NCBI GenBank assembly: GCA_913043815.1
Contig: CAJWNY010000026.1
Location: 1-36,327, forward strand
Direction: 5' to 3'
DNA length: 36,327 nt
Source of the DNA: an uncultured Gammaproteobacteria bacterium
GTDB lineage: Bacteria > Pseudomonadota > Gammaproteobacteria > Pseudomonadales > Azotimanducaceae
Under the pieces are notes generated by a model, which searched no databases, was not told the DNA's origin, and saw only the letters and a program-made list of their open reading frames with translations. The translations under genes and the position numbers were made by a program. Positions 24,628 to 33,348 of the stretch are shown piece by piece. Position 1 is the stretch's first letter; each line of letters begins with the position of its first letter.

Positions 24628-26097
24628 TTGCACCTGATTGATTTCGCGGTTGTTTTATTGGTAATGCTAGCTGTGACCTATGCGGGTCGCAGGCTCAGTG
24701 GCAACATAAAGGACCGTAGAGGTTTTTTCCAAGCGGACGGCTCAATGCCGTGGTGGGCTGTCTCAGCGAGTATCATTGCCACGGTGGTCAGTTCTGTGAC
24801 CTTTATTTCAGTGCCTGCTGCCGTTTTTGCTGAAGGTGGCAATTTAACTTACTTTCAAGTGATCATTGGGTTGGCTGTCGGCAAGGTAGTGGTCGCCCGG
24901 TTGTTGGCTAGGCCATTCTATGAAAGCCAAGGCCTGGCTACCAGCTATGAGTACATTGCGAGACGCATAGATCCGGCCACTGGTGAGTTTTCAATGTATT
25001 TAGGTTTACTTCTTAACGTCATCAACTCAGGGGTAAAACTGTTAACAGCCGGTTTAGTATTAGACGTCATCAGCGGTTGGGGGCTGGCGCCGTGCGCGTT
25101 TTTCGTCATGGTAATCAGCGTGCTTTGGGGCGCGCTCGCTGGCATTAAAACGGTGATCTGGACTGATTTTCTGCTCTTTGGTTTATTCGCTTTGGGAGCC
25201 TGCTTTGTACTGATCTATATGCTTTTAGGTTTAGAACGCTCGCTGCCCGACACAATTTTTTGGTTAGATGCGCAAGCAAAGTTGGTGTTGTTCGACTTTG
25301 ATACCGACCCAGAAAAACGCTACACAATTTGGGCAGGTGTTATTGGCGCAATAGGTTTAAGTATTGCCCAAGGCAGCACTCAAGGTACTTGGCAGCGAGT
25401 CAAGGCTTGTCGCAGCGTGGGCGACGCACAAAAAGCCTTTGATTTCGCGGCTTTATTTTATGTCATGCATTTAGTAATTCTTGGTGTGGGTTTGGCCTTG
25501 TTTGCTTTTTACGGCGAGCGAGGTTTGCCGGACGAAGTCGCCTTAGAACTGGTGAGCTCTCCAGATAGAATATTTCCGCATTTTATTGCCACTGAATTAC
25601 CTGTAGGAATATCGGGTATTTTTATAGCGGCGATATTCGCAGCAGCTATTTCAACGTTAGACTCTGCTTTGGCAGAAAGCTCCGATTTAACCGTTAATCA
25701 TATTTACACTCGCTGGCGGCCAGCCGAAACTGAAATCCATTATCTAAAAGCCGCTCGGTTCTTTATGCTGGTTTGGGGATTTATTTTCTTCGCACTGGCA
25801 CTTTTCTTTGGTAATTATTCTGCGGAAGGATTGTTAGATTTAACTTTTAAACTGCCTAATTATGTTTACGGCGCAATTTTTGGGAGCATTATCTTAGCGC
25901 GTTTCGGTATTGGTACATTCCCAACTATTGTTTTGGGTTTTACGTTGGCTTGTCTGTTAGTGGTTTGGATGTCTGATGCAGGGATTGCGTTTTTCTATTG
26001 GTGCCCAGTTTCAGGGCTTTCCATGGTGGCGTTGGTTTGGGCGCTAAATCCGAAAGCCCCTGAATGGCGGGGCGTGGTAGATAACTGGAGCAAATGA
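24628..26097 (+). CDS. Sodium:solute symporter family (SSS) transporter
   Basis: This 489-residue protein has about 13 hydrophobic segments. The family feature GSMPWWAVSASIIATVVSSVTFISVPAAVFAEGG (about 38-71) marks the first two helices of the LeuT-fold core, and FAAAISTLDSALAESSDLTVNHIY the later sodium-site helix. SSS proteins import sugars, amino acids, organic acids or nucleosides with sodium. The frame starts at TTG 24628 with a poor ribosome binding site, so it may be translated by coupling to the gene ending eight bases upstream. The substrate is not readable from sequence; co-transcription with a reductase and a GST suggests an organic, unsaturated compound. Confidence 0.9.
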   Translation: MHLIDFAVVLLVMLAVTYAGRRLSGNIKDRRGFFQADGSMPWWAVSASIIATVVSSVTFISVPAAVFAEGGNLTYFQVIIGLAVGKVVVARLLARPFYESQGLATSYEYIARRIDPATGEFSMYLGLLLNVINSGVKLLTAGLVLDVISGWGLAPCAFFVMVISVLWGALAGIKTVIWTDFLLFGLFALGACFVLIYMLLGLERSLPDTIFWLDAQAKLVLFDFDTDPEKRYTIWAGVIGAIGLSIAQGSTQGTWQRVKACRSVGDAQKAFDFAALFYVMHLVILGVGLALFAFYGERGLPDEVALELVSSPDRIFPHFIATELPVGISGIFIAAIFAAAISTLDSALAESSDLTVNHIYTRWRPAETEIHYLKAARFFMLVWGFIFFALALFFGNYSAEGLLDLTFKLPNYVYGAIFGSIILARFGIGTFPTIVLGFTLACLLVVWMSDAGIAFFYWCPVSGLSMVALVWALNPKAPEWRGVVDNWSK

Positions 26098-26169
26098 ACA
26101 ATAGCAGATTGACAACGGACTATCATAAAAGGTTTCGCTGAAGAATTCCAGACAAAAAGATAATTATTG

Positions 26170-27267
26170 TTAGTATCTCCACACTCGTTGTTTAGTCTGT
26201 TCAGGGGCGGTGGATGTTCGAGAGCTATTGCGTTGGTCGCCTATTTTTATTTGTTTGGGGTCGCGACTGTTGTGCCGCTGATTTTTTTCGTTTTTCTGGT
26301 GCGTGCGATACTTATTGTGCGGATTATGGTCTATGTAACCTTGCTGGCGATTGTCGTGACGTCGGTTATGGTTTGTGCTGGCCGGCTTAATACTTTGGGT
26401 ACTGTCGTTGTGTAGGTAATGGCTCTGCCCCGGCCGATAGTGTCTGTTGGTAATATGGCGGTAATCACGCCTTTGCACCTGTCCGTTACGCCAGGATAGG
26501 GTGAAGGTGGGATCATGCCAATTTTTTGTGGCACGATAAAAACGGTGAGATGCATTGTAACGACGGTAATACACTGGCGATGGCGTTGTATGGTAGCTCA
26601 TGGCAGGCCGAGATGATGTACGGTGAATCACCACCTGCCTAGGGCTGTATTTCGGTATATAAATGACTTGAGAGTCTCGTGGTCTAATCATTACTGTGTT
26701 GTCTGCCATGTAAACTACTTGATGATCTTTGTTACGCAAAAAACCAGAATCTGCCGCGGCTTTTCTATATAACTGTATGGCCCTCAGCAAATCGCTTTGG
26801 TGGGAGGATGCTGCTTCTCCTAGCGCTTGAGTCCAATTTAAATCTGCGTTCATTTTCGCTAGCACGTCAGGGTAGTGTTTTAACGCCTCTATGGCTTGGT
26901 TTGCATCGAGTTGGCCTGATTTGATGTTTAACTTAGTTTCAGTCCTGCCGCTGTGATCTTGTTCTTCTTGTACGTTACGCGCGGCTAGCACTACGCCAAC
27001 CGGATCTGTAGAAGCGGATAGCACTATGGCAATGATATCGTCTGGGTATAAGGCAATAGAAGCAATAAGCTTTTCCAGCGCCACGTTGTCTAACACCTCT
27101 GACGTGCTTTGTTTGTTGGTGGAAACCGACGCAAGAGGGAAAGTGGTTACATCTGTTACTGCATATGCAGAAACCTGCGCCAGAGCCAGTGTAGCAAGCA
27201 ATATTAGGCTGCAAGCATTGAGTTGGGGGAGTTCCCTTATACTGTTTAGCAAAACTTGTCCTATCAT
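26170..27267 (-). CDS. DUF3300-domain secreted protein
   Basis: This 365-residue protein has a signal-like N-terminus (CSLILLATLALAQVSAYA) and a DUF3300 domain marked by LEKLIASIALYPDDIIAIVLSAS (about 64-86), with ADNTVMIRPRDSQVIYIPKYSPRQVV farther on. The last 140 residues are low complexity, rich in His, Arg, Asn, Tyr and Ser. Many bacteria carry a DUF3300 protein with such a tail; the function is unknown. AAGGAGG lies just before the ATG, a strong ribosome binding site. It is convergent with the symporter gene. The basic, His-rich tail could bind metal, nucleic acid or the cell wall; that is a guess. Confidence 0.85.
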   Translation of the reverse strand: MIGQVLLNSIRELPQLNACSLILLATLALAQVSAYAVTDVTTFPLASVSTNKQSTSEVLDNVALEKLIASIALYPDDIIAIVLSASTDPVGVVLAARNVQEEQDHSGRTETKLNIKSGQLDANQAIEALKHYPDVLAKMNADLNWTQALGEAASSHQSDLLRAIQLYRKAAADSGFLRNKDHQVVYMADNTVMIRPRDSQVIYIPKYSPRQVVIHRTSSRPAMSYHTTPSPVYYRRYNASHRFYRATKNWHDPTFTLSWRNGQVQRRDYRHITNRHYRPGQSHYLHNDSTQSIKPASTNHNRRHDNRQQGYIDHNPHNKYRTHQKNEKNQRHNSRDPKQIKIGDQRNSSRTSTAPEQTKQRVWRY

Positions 27268-27393
27268 AAAACCTCCTTATCCACCTAATTCAAGTGCCTT
27301 GAATTGATATTAATGTAAATATCATTAGCCCTTGTTGGAAGTCACATTAGGGCCACCTAACTGAACCTAACCTTAACGATCGCTGGTAGAGAA

Positions 27394-28293
27394 TTATTTC
27401 AGCGCAAGGCTCCAGCTAAAAAGAATAATACTTAAAGCCGCTATGCCGAGCTTTTGCTGTAGCGCTGGGCCCATTGCTTGGAAGTTTAACGGGGCAACAA
27501 AATAGCCGGCTAACGCTCCAAAACCGAAGCCAAATACGTGAGCGCCAATGTCCGTACGCTCGCCGCCAAAACCCATATAAGCCAGCATACAAAGCGCCGC
27601 GAATACTGGTGCTAAAGCGCGCCGCCAATCCTGATGTCTGAATACGCCTTGGCGCCAAAGTACCGTGGGCGCAAGTCCTAGCGCTGCGAATGAAGCGGTG
27701 GATGCGCCCAGAGAGCGGAAGTCGTCGGGATGTATTAACGCGTTGGTGTAGTTGGCCGCCATGCTCGCTAGCACAATCACCAACCACGCGCAGCCGGAGC
27801 CTAAGTAACGCGACGCAAAGAGACCAAATAAACTGCCAAATATGGTATTGCTTAATATATGGGTGAAATCTGCGTGTAGCGTGAGGGCGGTGACAATGCG
27901 CCACACTTCACCTTGCGCAATGAGCCCTGCATCTAATACGCCGGCATCGCGCAGGTCTACGAGGGTGAATTGAGCCAAGTTGGGTACAGTCCAAATAACC
28001 GCGAGAAAGCCAATGACACCCCACCAACCACTGTCTACTGTTGCAACTTCTATGGGTTTTATCGCGGGTTTTGAGTTCTCTTCCCAAAATTCTACCAGTT
28101 GTTGATGACCAACTTCTTGATTATGCGGCTCAACCAATAGCGACCATGGGCCGGGAGGTACTGTTTGCAGCCTATGAACTCGGTAGTTTATTTCTACTGA
28201 TGCTAGGACCAAGGCCGCATCCTGAATTTGTGCTTGGCGGTCAGAGCGGAAAATTTCCACCCAAGGCGGCTGCGTTGAAAACTCGTCTTTCAT
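27394..28293 (-). CDS. Rhomboid-family intramembrane serine protease
   Basis: This 299-residue protein has an 85-residue soluble N-terminal part followed by six or seven membrane segments. The catalytic dyad is Ser198 (GASTAS, equivalent to GxSx) and His252 (GAHVFGFGFGALAG). His145 and Asn149 (HADFTHILSN) match the GlpG His150/Asn154 oxyanion side. It should cleave single-span membrane proteins inside the inner membrane. The N-terminal extension, with its SDRQAQIQDAALVLASVEINYRV start, is of unknown role. It is a single gene without a strong ribosome binding site; the partner or substrate is not evident from neighbours. Confidence 0.92.
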   Translation of the reverse strand: MKDEFSTQPPWVEIFRSDRQAQIQDAALVLASVEINYRVHRLQTVPPGPWSLLVEPHNQEVGHQQLVEFWEENSKPAIKPIEVATVDSGWWGVIGFLAVIWTVPNLAQFTLVDLRDAGVLDAGLIAQGEVWRIVTALTLHADFTHILSNTIFGSLFGLFASRYLGSGCAWLVIVLASMAANYTNALIHPDDFRSLGASTASFAALGLAPTVLWRQGVFRHQDWRRALAPVFAALCMLAYMGFGGERTDIGAHVFGFGFGALAGYFVAPLNFQAMGPALQQKLGIAALSIILFSWSLALK

Positions 28294-28477
28294 ATTGAAA
28301 AACTACTTATGCAATATTTATTCTCACACTCTATCAGTCTTGGAGAAATTGCTGTGGCAAAAAAAGAAATGCGGAGAATTTAAAGACAGTTGTTACTGTA
28401 ACGCAGCGTGGCTTGGTATTTAGGCCTGCGCATCGGGCATCAGCAAGTGTTGCGTGCGAGCACGGTTGCCGTGAAGG
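28294..28477. other. Intergenic stretch upstream of the rhomboid gene
   Basis: This short gap between the rhomboid start and the 3' end of the acyltransferase pseudogene holds no convincing gene. It should contain the rhomboid promoter, which I could not place with confidence. Confidence 0.35.
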
Positions 28478-28952
28478 CTAACTAACTCGTCGTAGAAACC
28501 ATTTTTTCTTTGGCGGTGGCGGCGCGCCAACGTCAGTCTTTATTTCTTTGCCAAGCTGGTTTACGCCTCTTTGAGTAATAATGCCATGCGCAGAGGTTCT
28601 GCGACATGCGAGGCCAAGTGAACGAGGCGGTTGTTGCGACCGTGGAAATAAACCGGGACCACAGTGGTTTGAGCACCGCGGATCAATTTTGCGGTGAAAG
28701 TTGCCCGAGGTGCATGTGCCACCTCGCTAAAGCCTCGCTTATTGGCGGCAGATACAAAACCTGATGGAGAAATAATAATTTGAATGCCTCTAGACAAGTA
28801 TTCTCGAGCGATTTTTTCGCATTAATATTATTTCTTAGCGCAGCTTTCGTGCGTTTGAAATCTAGAGGCAAAAAATAAGGGGCGAGATTGCGGTGTTGGC
28901 AAAGCACGGCATGGATGAGAATTCTGAATTCGTCCCGAGCCTTAAAGGAATC
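28478..28952 (-). pseudogene. Frameshifted, N-terminally truncated lysophospholipid acyltransferase-like gene
   Basis: Three adjacent reading frames on the minus strand join into one protein similar to the C-terminal half of lysophospholipid acyltransferase/'putative hemolysin' proteins. The upstream frame reads DEFRILIHAVLCQ and YFLPLDFKRTKAALRNN. The next reads YLSRGIQIIISPSGFVSAA and FTAKLIRGAQTTVVPVYFHG, then HLASHVAEPLRMALLLKEA. A third gives QLGKEIKTDVGAP to a stop at 28478. The first frameshift is near 28810, by a run of A residues, and the second near 28565. The N-terminal part with the catalytic HX4D box is missing; a stop lies at 28953-28955. It is a decayed remnant that cannot make an active enzyme. 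Sequencing error could explain the shifts but not the missing N-terminus. Confidence 0.75.
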
Positions 28953-29099
28953 TTAGACAGGAGGACATTCCAGCCCAAAATCATTCGATTGCACTTGCAT
29001 TCAGACTAATAAACTCCAATATACAGCATAAGCGGGAATACTTTCGGGAAGAGTCCCGTGCCGTTTAAAATTTATCCACTGTAAGTTGAGGTTAAAAAC

Positions 29100-29774
29100 A
29101 TGGATCAAAGAACAATGCGTCAGGCTTCCGTAGCAGGCCTGTCCTCTCTTGAAACAAACAAGGTATTAAAGAATACCTATTTACTTTTATCTGCCACATT
29201 AGGCTTTAGTGCGGTTATGGCGACTATGGCGATGGTGTTGAATGTGCCCACTGGGGCTTATATCATTTGCATGATCGCCTCTATGGTTTTGGGTATTTTT
29301 GTTTTACCAAAAACAGCTAACTCTGGGGCCGGTTTGGGCGTGATTTTCCTGGTTACTGGTTTACTTGGTTTCGGCATTGGCCCGGTCATTAGCTTGTATC
29401 TGTCAATGGCTAAAGGCCCAATGATTGTGGCTACTGCTTTGGGTGGCACTGCAACAATCTTTTTGGGTCTAAGTGCTTACGCTACCATGACCAAGCGTGA
29501 TTTCAGCTTCATGGGTGGCTTTTTGGCTATCGGCATGATGGTGCTGATTGTCAGTATAATCGCCAATATCTTTCTGCAAATTCCACTGTTTTCACTGGGG
29601 ATCTCTGCAGCCGTTATCATGCTGATGAGCTGTCTGATTTTGATGCAAACCGGCGCCATCATCCGTGGTGGTGAGACTAACTATATTATGGCTACTTATG
29701 GCTTGTACCTTAGTATTTTTAATATCTTTATCAGCCTATTGCAGATTCTTGGCATATTCGGCAGCGACGATTAA
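29100..29774 (+). CDS. Bax inhibitor-1/YccA-family inner membrane protein
   Basis: This 224-residue protein has seven hydrophobic segments. Features of the YccA branch of the Bax-inhibitor-1 family are NTYLLLSATLGFSA near the N-terminus, GPMIVATALGGTATIFLGLSAYA in the middle, and IRGGETNYIMATYGLYLSIFNIF followed by a short acidic tail, GSDD. E. coli YccA binds and modulates the FtsH protease in the inner membrane; others act as calcium leak channels. The length matches (E. coli YccA is 219 residues). A GAGG element precedes the ATG. It is followed by a strong terminator. Confidence 0.92.
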   Translation: MDQRTMRQASVAGLSSLETNKVLKNTYLLLSATLGFSAVMATMAMVLNVPTGAYIICMIASMVLGIFVLPKTANSGAGLGVIFLVTGLLGFGIGPVISLYLSMAKGPMIVATALGGTATIFLGLSAYATMTKRDFSFMGGFLAIGMMVLIVSIIANIFLQIPLFSLGISAAVIMLMSCLILMQTGAIIRGGETNYIMATYGLYLSIFNIFISLLQILGIFGSDD

Positions 29775-29817
29775 AAAGGTACTGATTGAGCTGGTTGGAA
29801 CCAGATTATTCGTTAAG

Positions 29818-29846
29818 AACCCGGCCACCGCGCCGGGTTTATTTTT
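29818..29846 (+). terminator. Rho-independent terminator after the YccA-like gene
   Basis: AACCCGGC (29818-29825) pairs with GCCGGGTT (29832-29839) around a 6-nt loop, followed by T-A-TTTTT. This is a strong stem with a T-run 44 bases after the yccA-like stop codon. Confidence 0.85.
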
Positions 29847-29857
29847 GGGGCTATAAA

Positions 29858-30040
29858 ATGGATTGGATGCAAATAGGCGCGCTAATGGCCATGGGGCTTA
29901 TGGCGTATGCAATGTGGCCAATGGTTAAACGCTGGCGTGAAAACCCTGTTGAAGCACAAGAGGGTGACTGGTCTACGGCGATATTTATTTTGGGCCTAGT
30001 AGCCTTGTTTGTGTTGATGTTGATTTGGTCCGTGCAGTAA
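29858..30040 (+). CDS. Small membrane protein of unknown function
   Basis: This 60-residue protein has two hydrophobic helices (IGALMAMGLMAYAMWPMV and AIFILGLVALFVLMLIWSV) joined by a charged loop, KRWRENPVEAQEGDWST. The ATG at 29858 follows GGGG in TTTGGGGCTATAAA. An earlier in-frame start at 29786 is rejected because it would cover the terminator. It has no family I recognise. The gene sits just behind the terminator of the YccA-like gene, so it depends on read-through or a promoter that I cannot see. A weak hairpin with a T-run follows it. Confidence 0.7.
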   Translation: MDWMQIGALMAMGLMAYAMWPMVKRWRENPVEAQEGDWSTAIFILGLVALFVLMLIWSVQ

Positions 30041-30061
30041 CGCCGCTCTCGGTGGTTTTTT
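30041..30061 (+). terminator. Probable terminator of the small membrane protein gene
   Basis: CGCCG (30041-30045) pairs with CGGTG (30050-30054), with one G-T wobble and a 4-nt loop, followed by G and six T. It starts directly after the stop codon. The stem is short but the position and T-run are right. Confidence 0.5.
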
Positions 30062-30115
30062 AGTGCTGGATCTTTAGCGCTTAGTTTTTACTTTCGGCCC
30101 TTTCTCGATACGTTT

Positions 30116-32134
30116 TTATCGCCCAGTGAGGGTGGTATACACCTTAGTCAGCTGATCGGGTAAATCTTCCATATTTTCAATGACCATATAGCGCTCATCT
30201 GGGCACATCCGCTTCAGATAATCGTGCCCGGACTTGTCCACGGTGATGCAAAAAGTTTCTATACCTTTCTGCTGAGCTTCCAATAAGGATTTGGCCGTAT
30301 CTTCTACCCCGTAGTCGTGATTTCCACGCTCAGGACCGTAGTCGCAGTCTTGTGGGAAACCATCACTAATGACAATAAGTACTTTCATAGCATGGCCTGA
30401 GGCCATAAGTTTATGACTGCCATGGCGGATTGCCGGCCCCATTCGAGTAGAACCCTTTGGCTGCATGGCTGCGATACTTTGCAAGGTTTTTTGCGAAAAT
30501 TTATCTTCTGGCTCTTTGGCGACAAAAATTTCTACATTGTCTTTGCTGTAACCTGAAAAACCGTAAATGCCATAGCTGTCGCCAAGGGCATCTAGTGAGG
30601 CTGCCATAACCACCATGGCGTCGCGTTCCAGATCTATAATCTTGCGCGTTGTTTGCTCTGGCGCTTCAATTTCCTCTGGCTCTAAGGCCGAGTACCAACC
30701 TGCCCTTAAATCTACCTCAGCCTCTTCATCGTAGCTTGACCAATCTGTCGGCTCTGGCGGGTGAATGGGGTCATCGGTTGATGCCGATTGGTCAACCAAA
30801 AACACCGCACATACATCGCGTTGCACCCGCTCTTTGCGCGAATAGAAGCGCTCGTCTGGGCTGTGACCTGCGCGTAAATCTTGTCGTGCTTCAATAATAG
30901 CGGTGAGATCTAGTTCGTCACCATCCTGTACGCGTCGCACGCGTTCTAGTCCAGTAGGCCTAATTTGTTCTAGCTGACGCTGGACTATCGGCTGATAGTC
31001 TCGAATTACACGTTTTAGATGATCAACATCTTCAGCAGATTCTGAGATCAATTCTTCCTCAAATACCCGACACCAAGCACGCAAGTAGCGCCGATTTAGG
31101 TGGTCCCATTCGTTATAACGGTAGCTGCGCGCTGCGCTACGGTCATTTCCCAGCGCGTGCTGTATTGACGAGCGCTCCATATCAACTCGGCGCTTGAGCG
31201 AGTCGCGCTCGTCTTTTAGTTCCTTGGTTTCAATATCAAGGCCCGCCTCACGCTGTGAGCCGTCACCCCCTTCGCCCTGAACTGCCTCTGTTTCTTGGCC
31301 GGTAGGTATTTCATTCGCGGCAGCTTGGGTAGCCATATCCTCGTTGATCTCGTCTAAATCCTCTTCCCAATCCTCAATACGTTGTTCGCGATTGAGCCAA
31401 TCTACTAAGGATTCGTCTTTTTGTTGGTAGGGGCTACTGTCTGGCACTTCGTATTCAGCCACCACTTGATCATATATTTTGCACAGGCTTGCAACACTGT
31501 CGTAAACGCTAAGGTCTGCGCCACTTTGTTCTTGTAGCGCCAAATACAGGGCTTGCCATCCAGGGCCAGAATTAACTTCTTGGCTGAATACTGCACCGCG
31601 TAGCCATTCCATGCCTTGACCTAACAGGTCCATTTCACAGGGCTCATAGGCCAGTAGATATTCATGGTGGCTGATTAAGTGTCGCTTAAGCCCTGGGTAA
31701 GTGCTGACCATATAAGCTTGAATGCGCGCTTGGTCCAATAACAGAAAAAGCCGCTCGGCAATGTTAGGTTGGTCAAAGCTGTCAAAGAGAATTCTGTAGT
31801 CACCGGTTCTTGGGCTGAGATCTTTGCGCGGTTGATACCTATTAGCTAAATCAGGAATTTGCTCCAGTGCCTTAGCCATACGAAATTTCAGCGTACCGCA
31901 TTCTCTTAAGCCCAGCTGGTCCATGACTAGTACTCGATAACCCGCTGGAGTTGCCGTAGCCAACTCTTCGGGTAAGAACAGTGTGTCGTGGCTCTGCCCC
32001 ATTGCGCCCATGTCTAAATTCAGTCGCGGGTTAAGTTTAAATTCTTCAGTGCCACGAATATGCAGATAGCGTCCAGCAATACCCTCTGTGAAAAGAGTCA
32101 GTGCGCTTTCAACATCTGCTAGATGAATTTGCAT
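30116..32134 (-). CDS. NorD/CbbO-like VWA-domain protein
   Basis: This 672-residue protein has a helical N-terminal half, an acidic linker (about 240-300) and a C-terminal von Willebrand factor A domain with a complete MIDAS site: DQSAS (Asp448, Ser450, Ser452), Thr563 in KGSTRMG and Asp591 in ISDGFPQD. This is the NorD/CbbO architecture. These proteins partner with a MoxR-type ATPase (NorQ/CbbQ) to insert metal into, or remodel, a client such as nitric oxide reductase or Rubisco. It abuts its ATPase gene directly, with no gap. No nor or cbb gene is in the window, so the client is unknown. It is well preserved, so it is probably active. Confidence 0.88.
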   Translation of the reverse strand: MQIHLADVESALTLFTEGIAGRYLHIRGTEEFKLNPRLNLDMGAMGQSHDTLFLPEELATATPAGYRVLVMDQLGLRECGTLKFRMAKALEQIPDLANRYQPRKDLSPRTGDYRILFDSFDQPNIAERLFLLLDQARIQAYMVSTYPGLKRHLISHHEYLLAYEPCEMDLLGQGMEWLRGAVFSQEVNSGPGWQALYLALQEQSGADLSVYDSVASLCKIYDQVVAEYEVPDSSPYQQKDESLVDWLNREQRIEDWEEDLDEINEDMATQAAANEIPTGQETEAVQGEGGDGSQREAGLDIETKELKDERDSLKRRVDMERSSIQHALGNDRSAARSYRYNEWDHLNRRYLRAWCRVFEEELISESAEDVDHLKRVIRDYQPIVQRQLEQIRPTGLERVRRVQDGDELDLTAIIEARQDLRAGHSPDERFYSRKERVQRDVCAVFLVDQSASTDDPIHPPEPTDWSSYDEEAEVDLRAGWYSALEPEEIEAPEQTTRKIIDLERDAMVVMAASLDALGDSYGIYGFSGYSKDNVEIFVAKEPEDKFSQKTLQSIAAMQPKGSTRMGPAIRHGSHKLMASGHAMKVLIVISDGFPQDCDYGPERGNHDYGVEDTAKSLLEAQQKGIETFCITVDKSGHDYLKRMCPDERYMVIENMEDLPDQLTKVYTTLTGR

Positions 32135-32983
32135 TTACGGCAGAATAACGTCGACGATGTCCGCTACCGCCTCTTGCACGCTGGCATCGTCAGAAATGGC
32201 GCTAATAATGGCAGCTTTTGCTGCACGGCGTGGCTCAATGCCGCCAGCGATCAACTCGCCGGTGTAAATAAGTAGTCGTGTGCTGACTCCTTCTTCGAAG
32301 CCATGTTGCTTGAGGTTGCGCACGCGCTGCCCAATAGTGGCTAAGCGTTCTGCTAGGGTGTCATCCACGCCAGATTCGTGGGCAATGATGCGGCTTTCAA
32401 CCTCCACATTTGGGTAATCGAATTCTAAGCTAACAAAACGTTGCCGAGTGCTGGGTTTAAGGTCTTTAAGTACGCTCTGATATCCGGGGTTATATGAAAT
32501 TACGAGTAAAAATTCGTCGTGGGCTTGGATCAGCTCACCGGTTTTGTCGATGGGCAGTATACGTCTATGGTCAGTTAATGAGTGAATGAGCACGGTAGTG
32601 TCTTTACGCGCTTCAACAATTTCGTCTAGGTAGCAGATTGATCCGCTGCGCACTGCGCGGGTGAGGGGACCGTCTGACCAGATGGTTTCATCGCCTTTAA
32701 GTAAATAACGCCCGACCATATCGGTTGCCGTTAAATCTTCGTGACAAGATACAGTAATGAGCGGTGTATCACTCTGATTGTCTGCCGGTTTCTCATTATT
32801 CAGCAACCAAGTCATGTGTTCAACAAAACGGGTCTTTCCGCAACCCGTGGGGCCTTTTAAAAGAATTGGCAATCTAGCTGTGTAAGCTGCGCGAAAAACC
32901 TCAACTTCATCTGTTAATGGCAGGTAGTAGGGCTGGGTGTCTGCAGTTGATGCTTGTTTATCGGTAAAGGTTGGTTCAGTCAT
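32135..32983 (-). CDS. MoxR-type AAA+ ATPase, NorQ/CbbQ family
   Basis: This 282-residue AAA+ protein has Walker A GPTGCGKT (44-51), Walker B CYLDEI (117-122) and the family stretch [29 protein letters not shown], typical of the CbbQ/NirQ/NorQ group. It would form a hexameric ring that uses ATP to remodel a client together with the VWA protein. Its stop codon (32135-32137) lies directly beside the VWA gene start (32134). The ATG at 32983 has no strong ribosome binding site. A 365-base gap upstream carries the divergent promoter region shared with the hydrolase gene. The client protein is not evident. Confidence 0.9.
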   Translation of the reverse strand: MTEPTFTDKQASTADTQPYYLPLTDEVEVFRAAYTARLPILLKGPTGCGKTRFVEHMTWLLNNEKPADNQSDTPLITVSCHEDLTATDMVGRYLLKGDETIWSDGPLTRAVRSGSICYLDEIVEARKDTTVLIHSLTDHRRILPIDKTGELIQAHDEFLLVISYNPGYQSVLKDLKPSTRQRFVSLEFDYPNVEVESRIIAHESGVDDTLAERLATIGQRVRNLKQHGFEEGVSTRLLIYTGELIAGGIEPRRAAKAAIISAISDDASVQEAVADIVDVILP

Positions 32984-33348
32984 AAGTTCGCAAGCTCTTT
33001 ATGTTCGGGCGTCGTTGCCCTCGTGATTATGGTTTTTCTTTTTTGTAGCTCTGCCACCCTTGAAAGCTAGGCCAGTCCGAAGCTTTAGGACGTTCTACAC
33101 ATTGCCTGATGCCATGTCAAAAAAACGTCGCTTTGTGGATTAATACGGAATCACTATAGCGAAAAAGTTCTGGCCTTGGACCTTCGAGCTGAGCTAATTT
33201 GCTTAAATGGTTGTGGTTATAAGAATAAATATGACCAATGCTCTGCCAGGCGCGCAAGCGCAAGATAGCTGCGCAGTCGTACTATAGGTGCGCAACATAG
33301 CAGCAAAAGAGAGCGCTCTGTGTTGGCGTTGTTATTTGTAGGAGGGAG
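32984..33348. other. Divergent intergenic region between the NorQ-like and hydrolase genes
   Basis: These 365 bases hold the promoters for both directions. A GCGC-rich patch at about 33248-33296 contains three spaced GCGCA copies (GCGCGCAAGCGCA, CTGCGCAG, GTGCGCAA), which could be regulator half-sites. No open frame with a credible start was found and no terminator is visible. Confidence 0.4.

Noticed and set aside
27416..27904. 162-codon minus-strand frame inside the rhomboid gene
   Set aside because: It lies in another frame of a gene with a complete catalytic dyad, and its product is rich in Arg, Cys and His as expected of a shadow frame.
29053..29070. CGGGA/TCCCG hairpin upstream of the YccA-like gene
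   Set aside because: Only a 5-bp stem and no T-run, so it is probably a chance structure in the leader.
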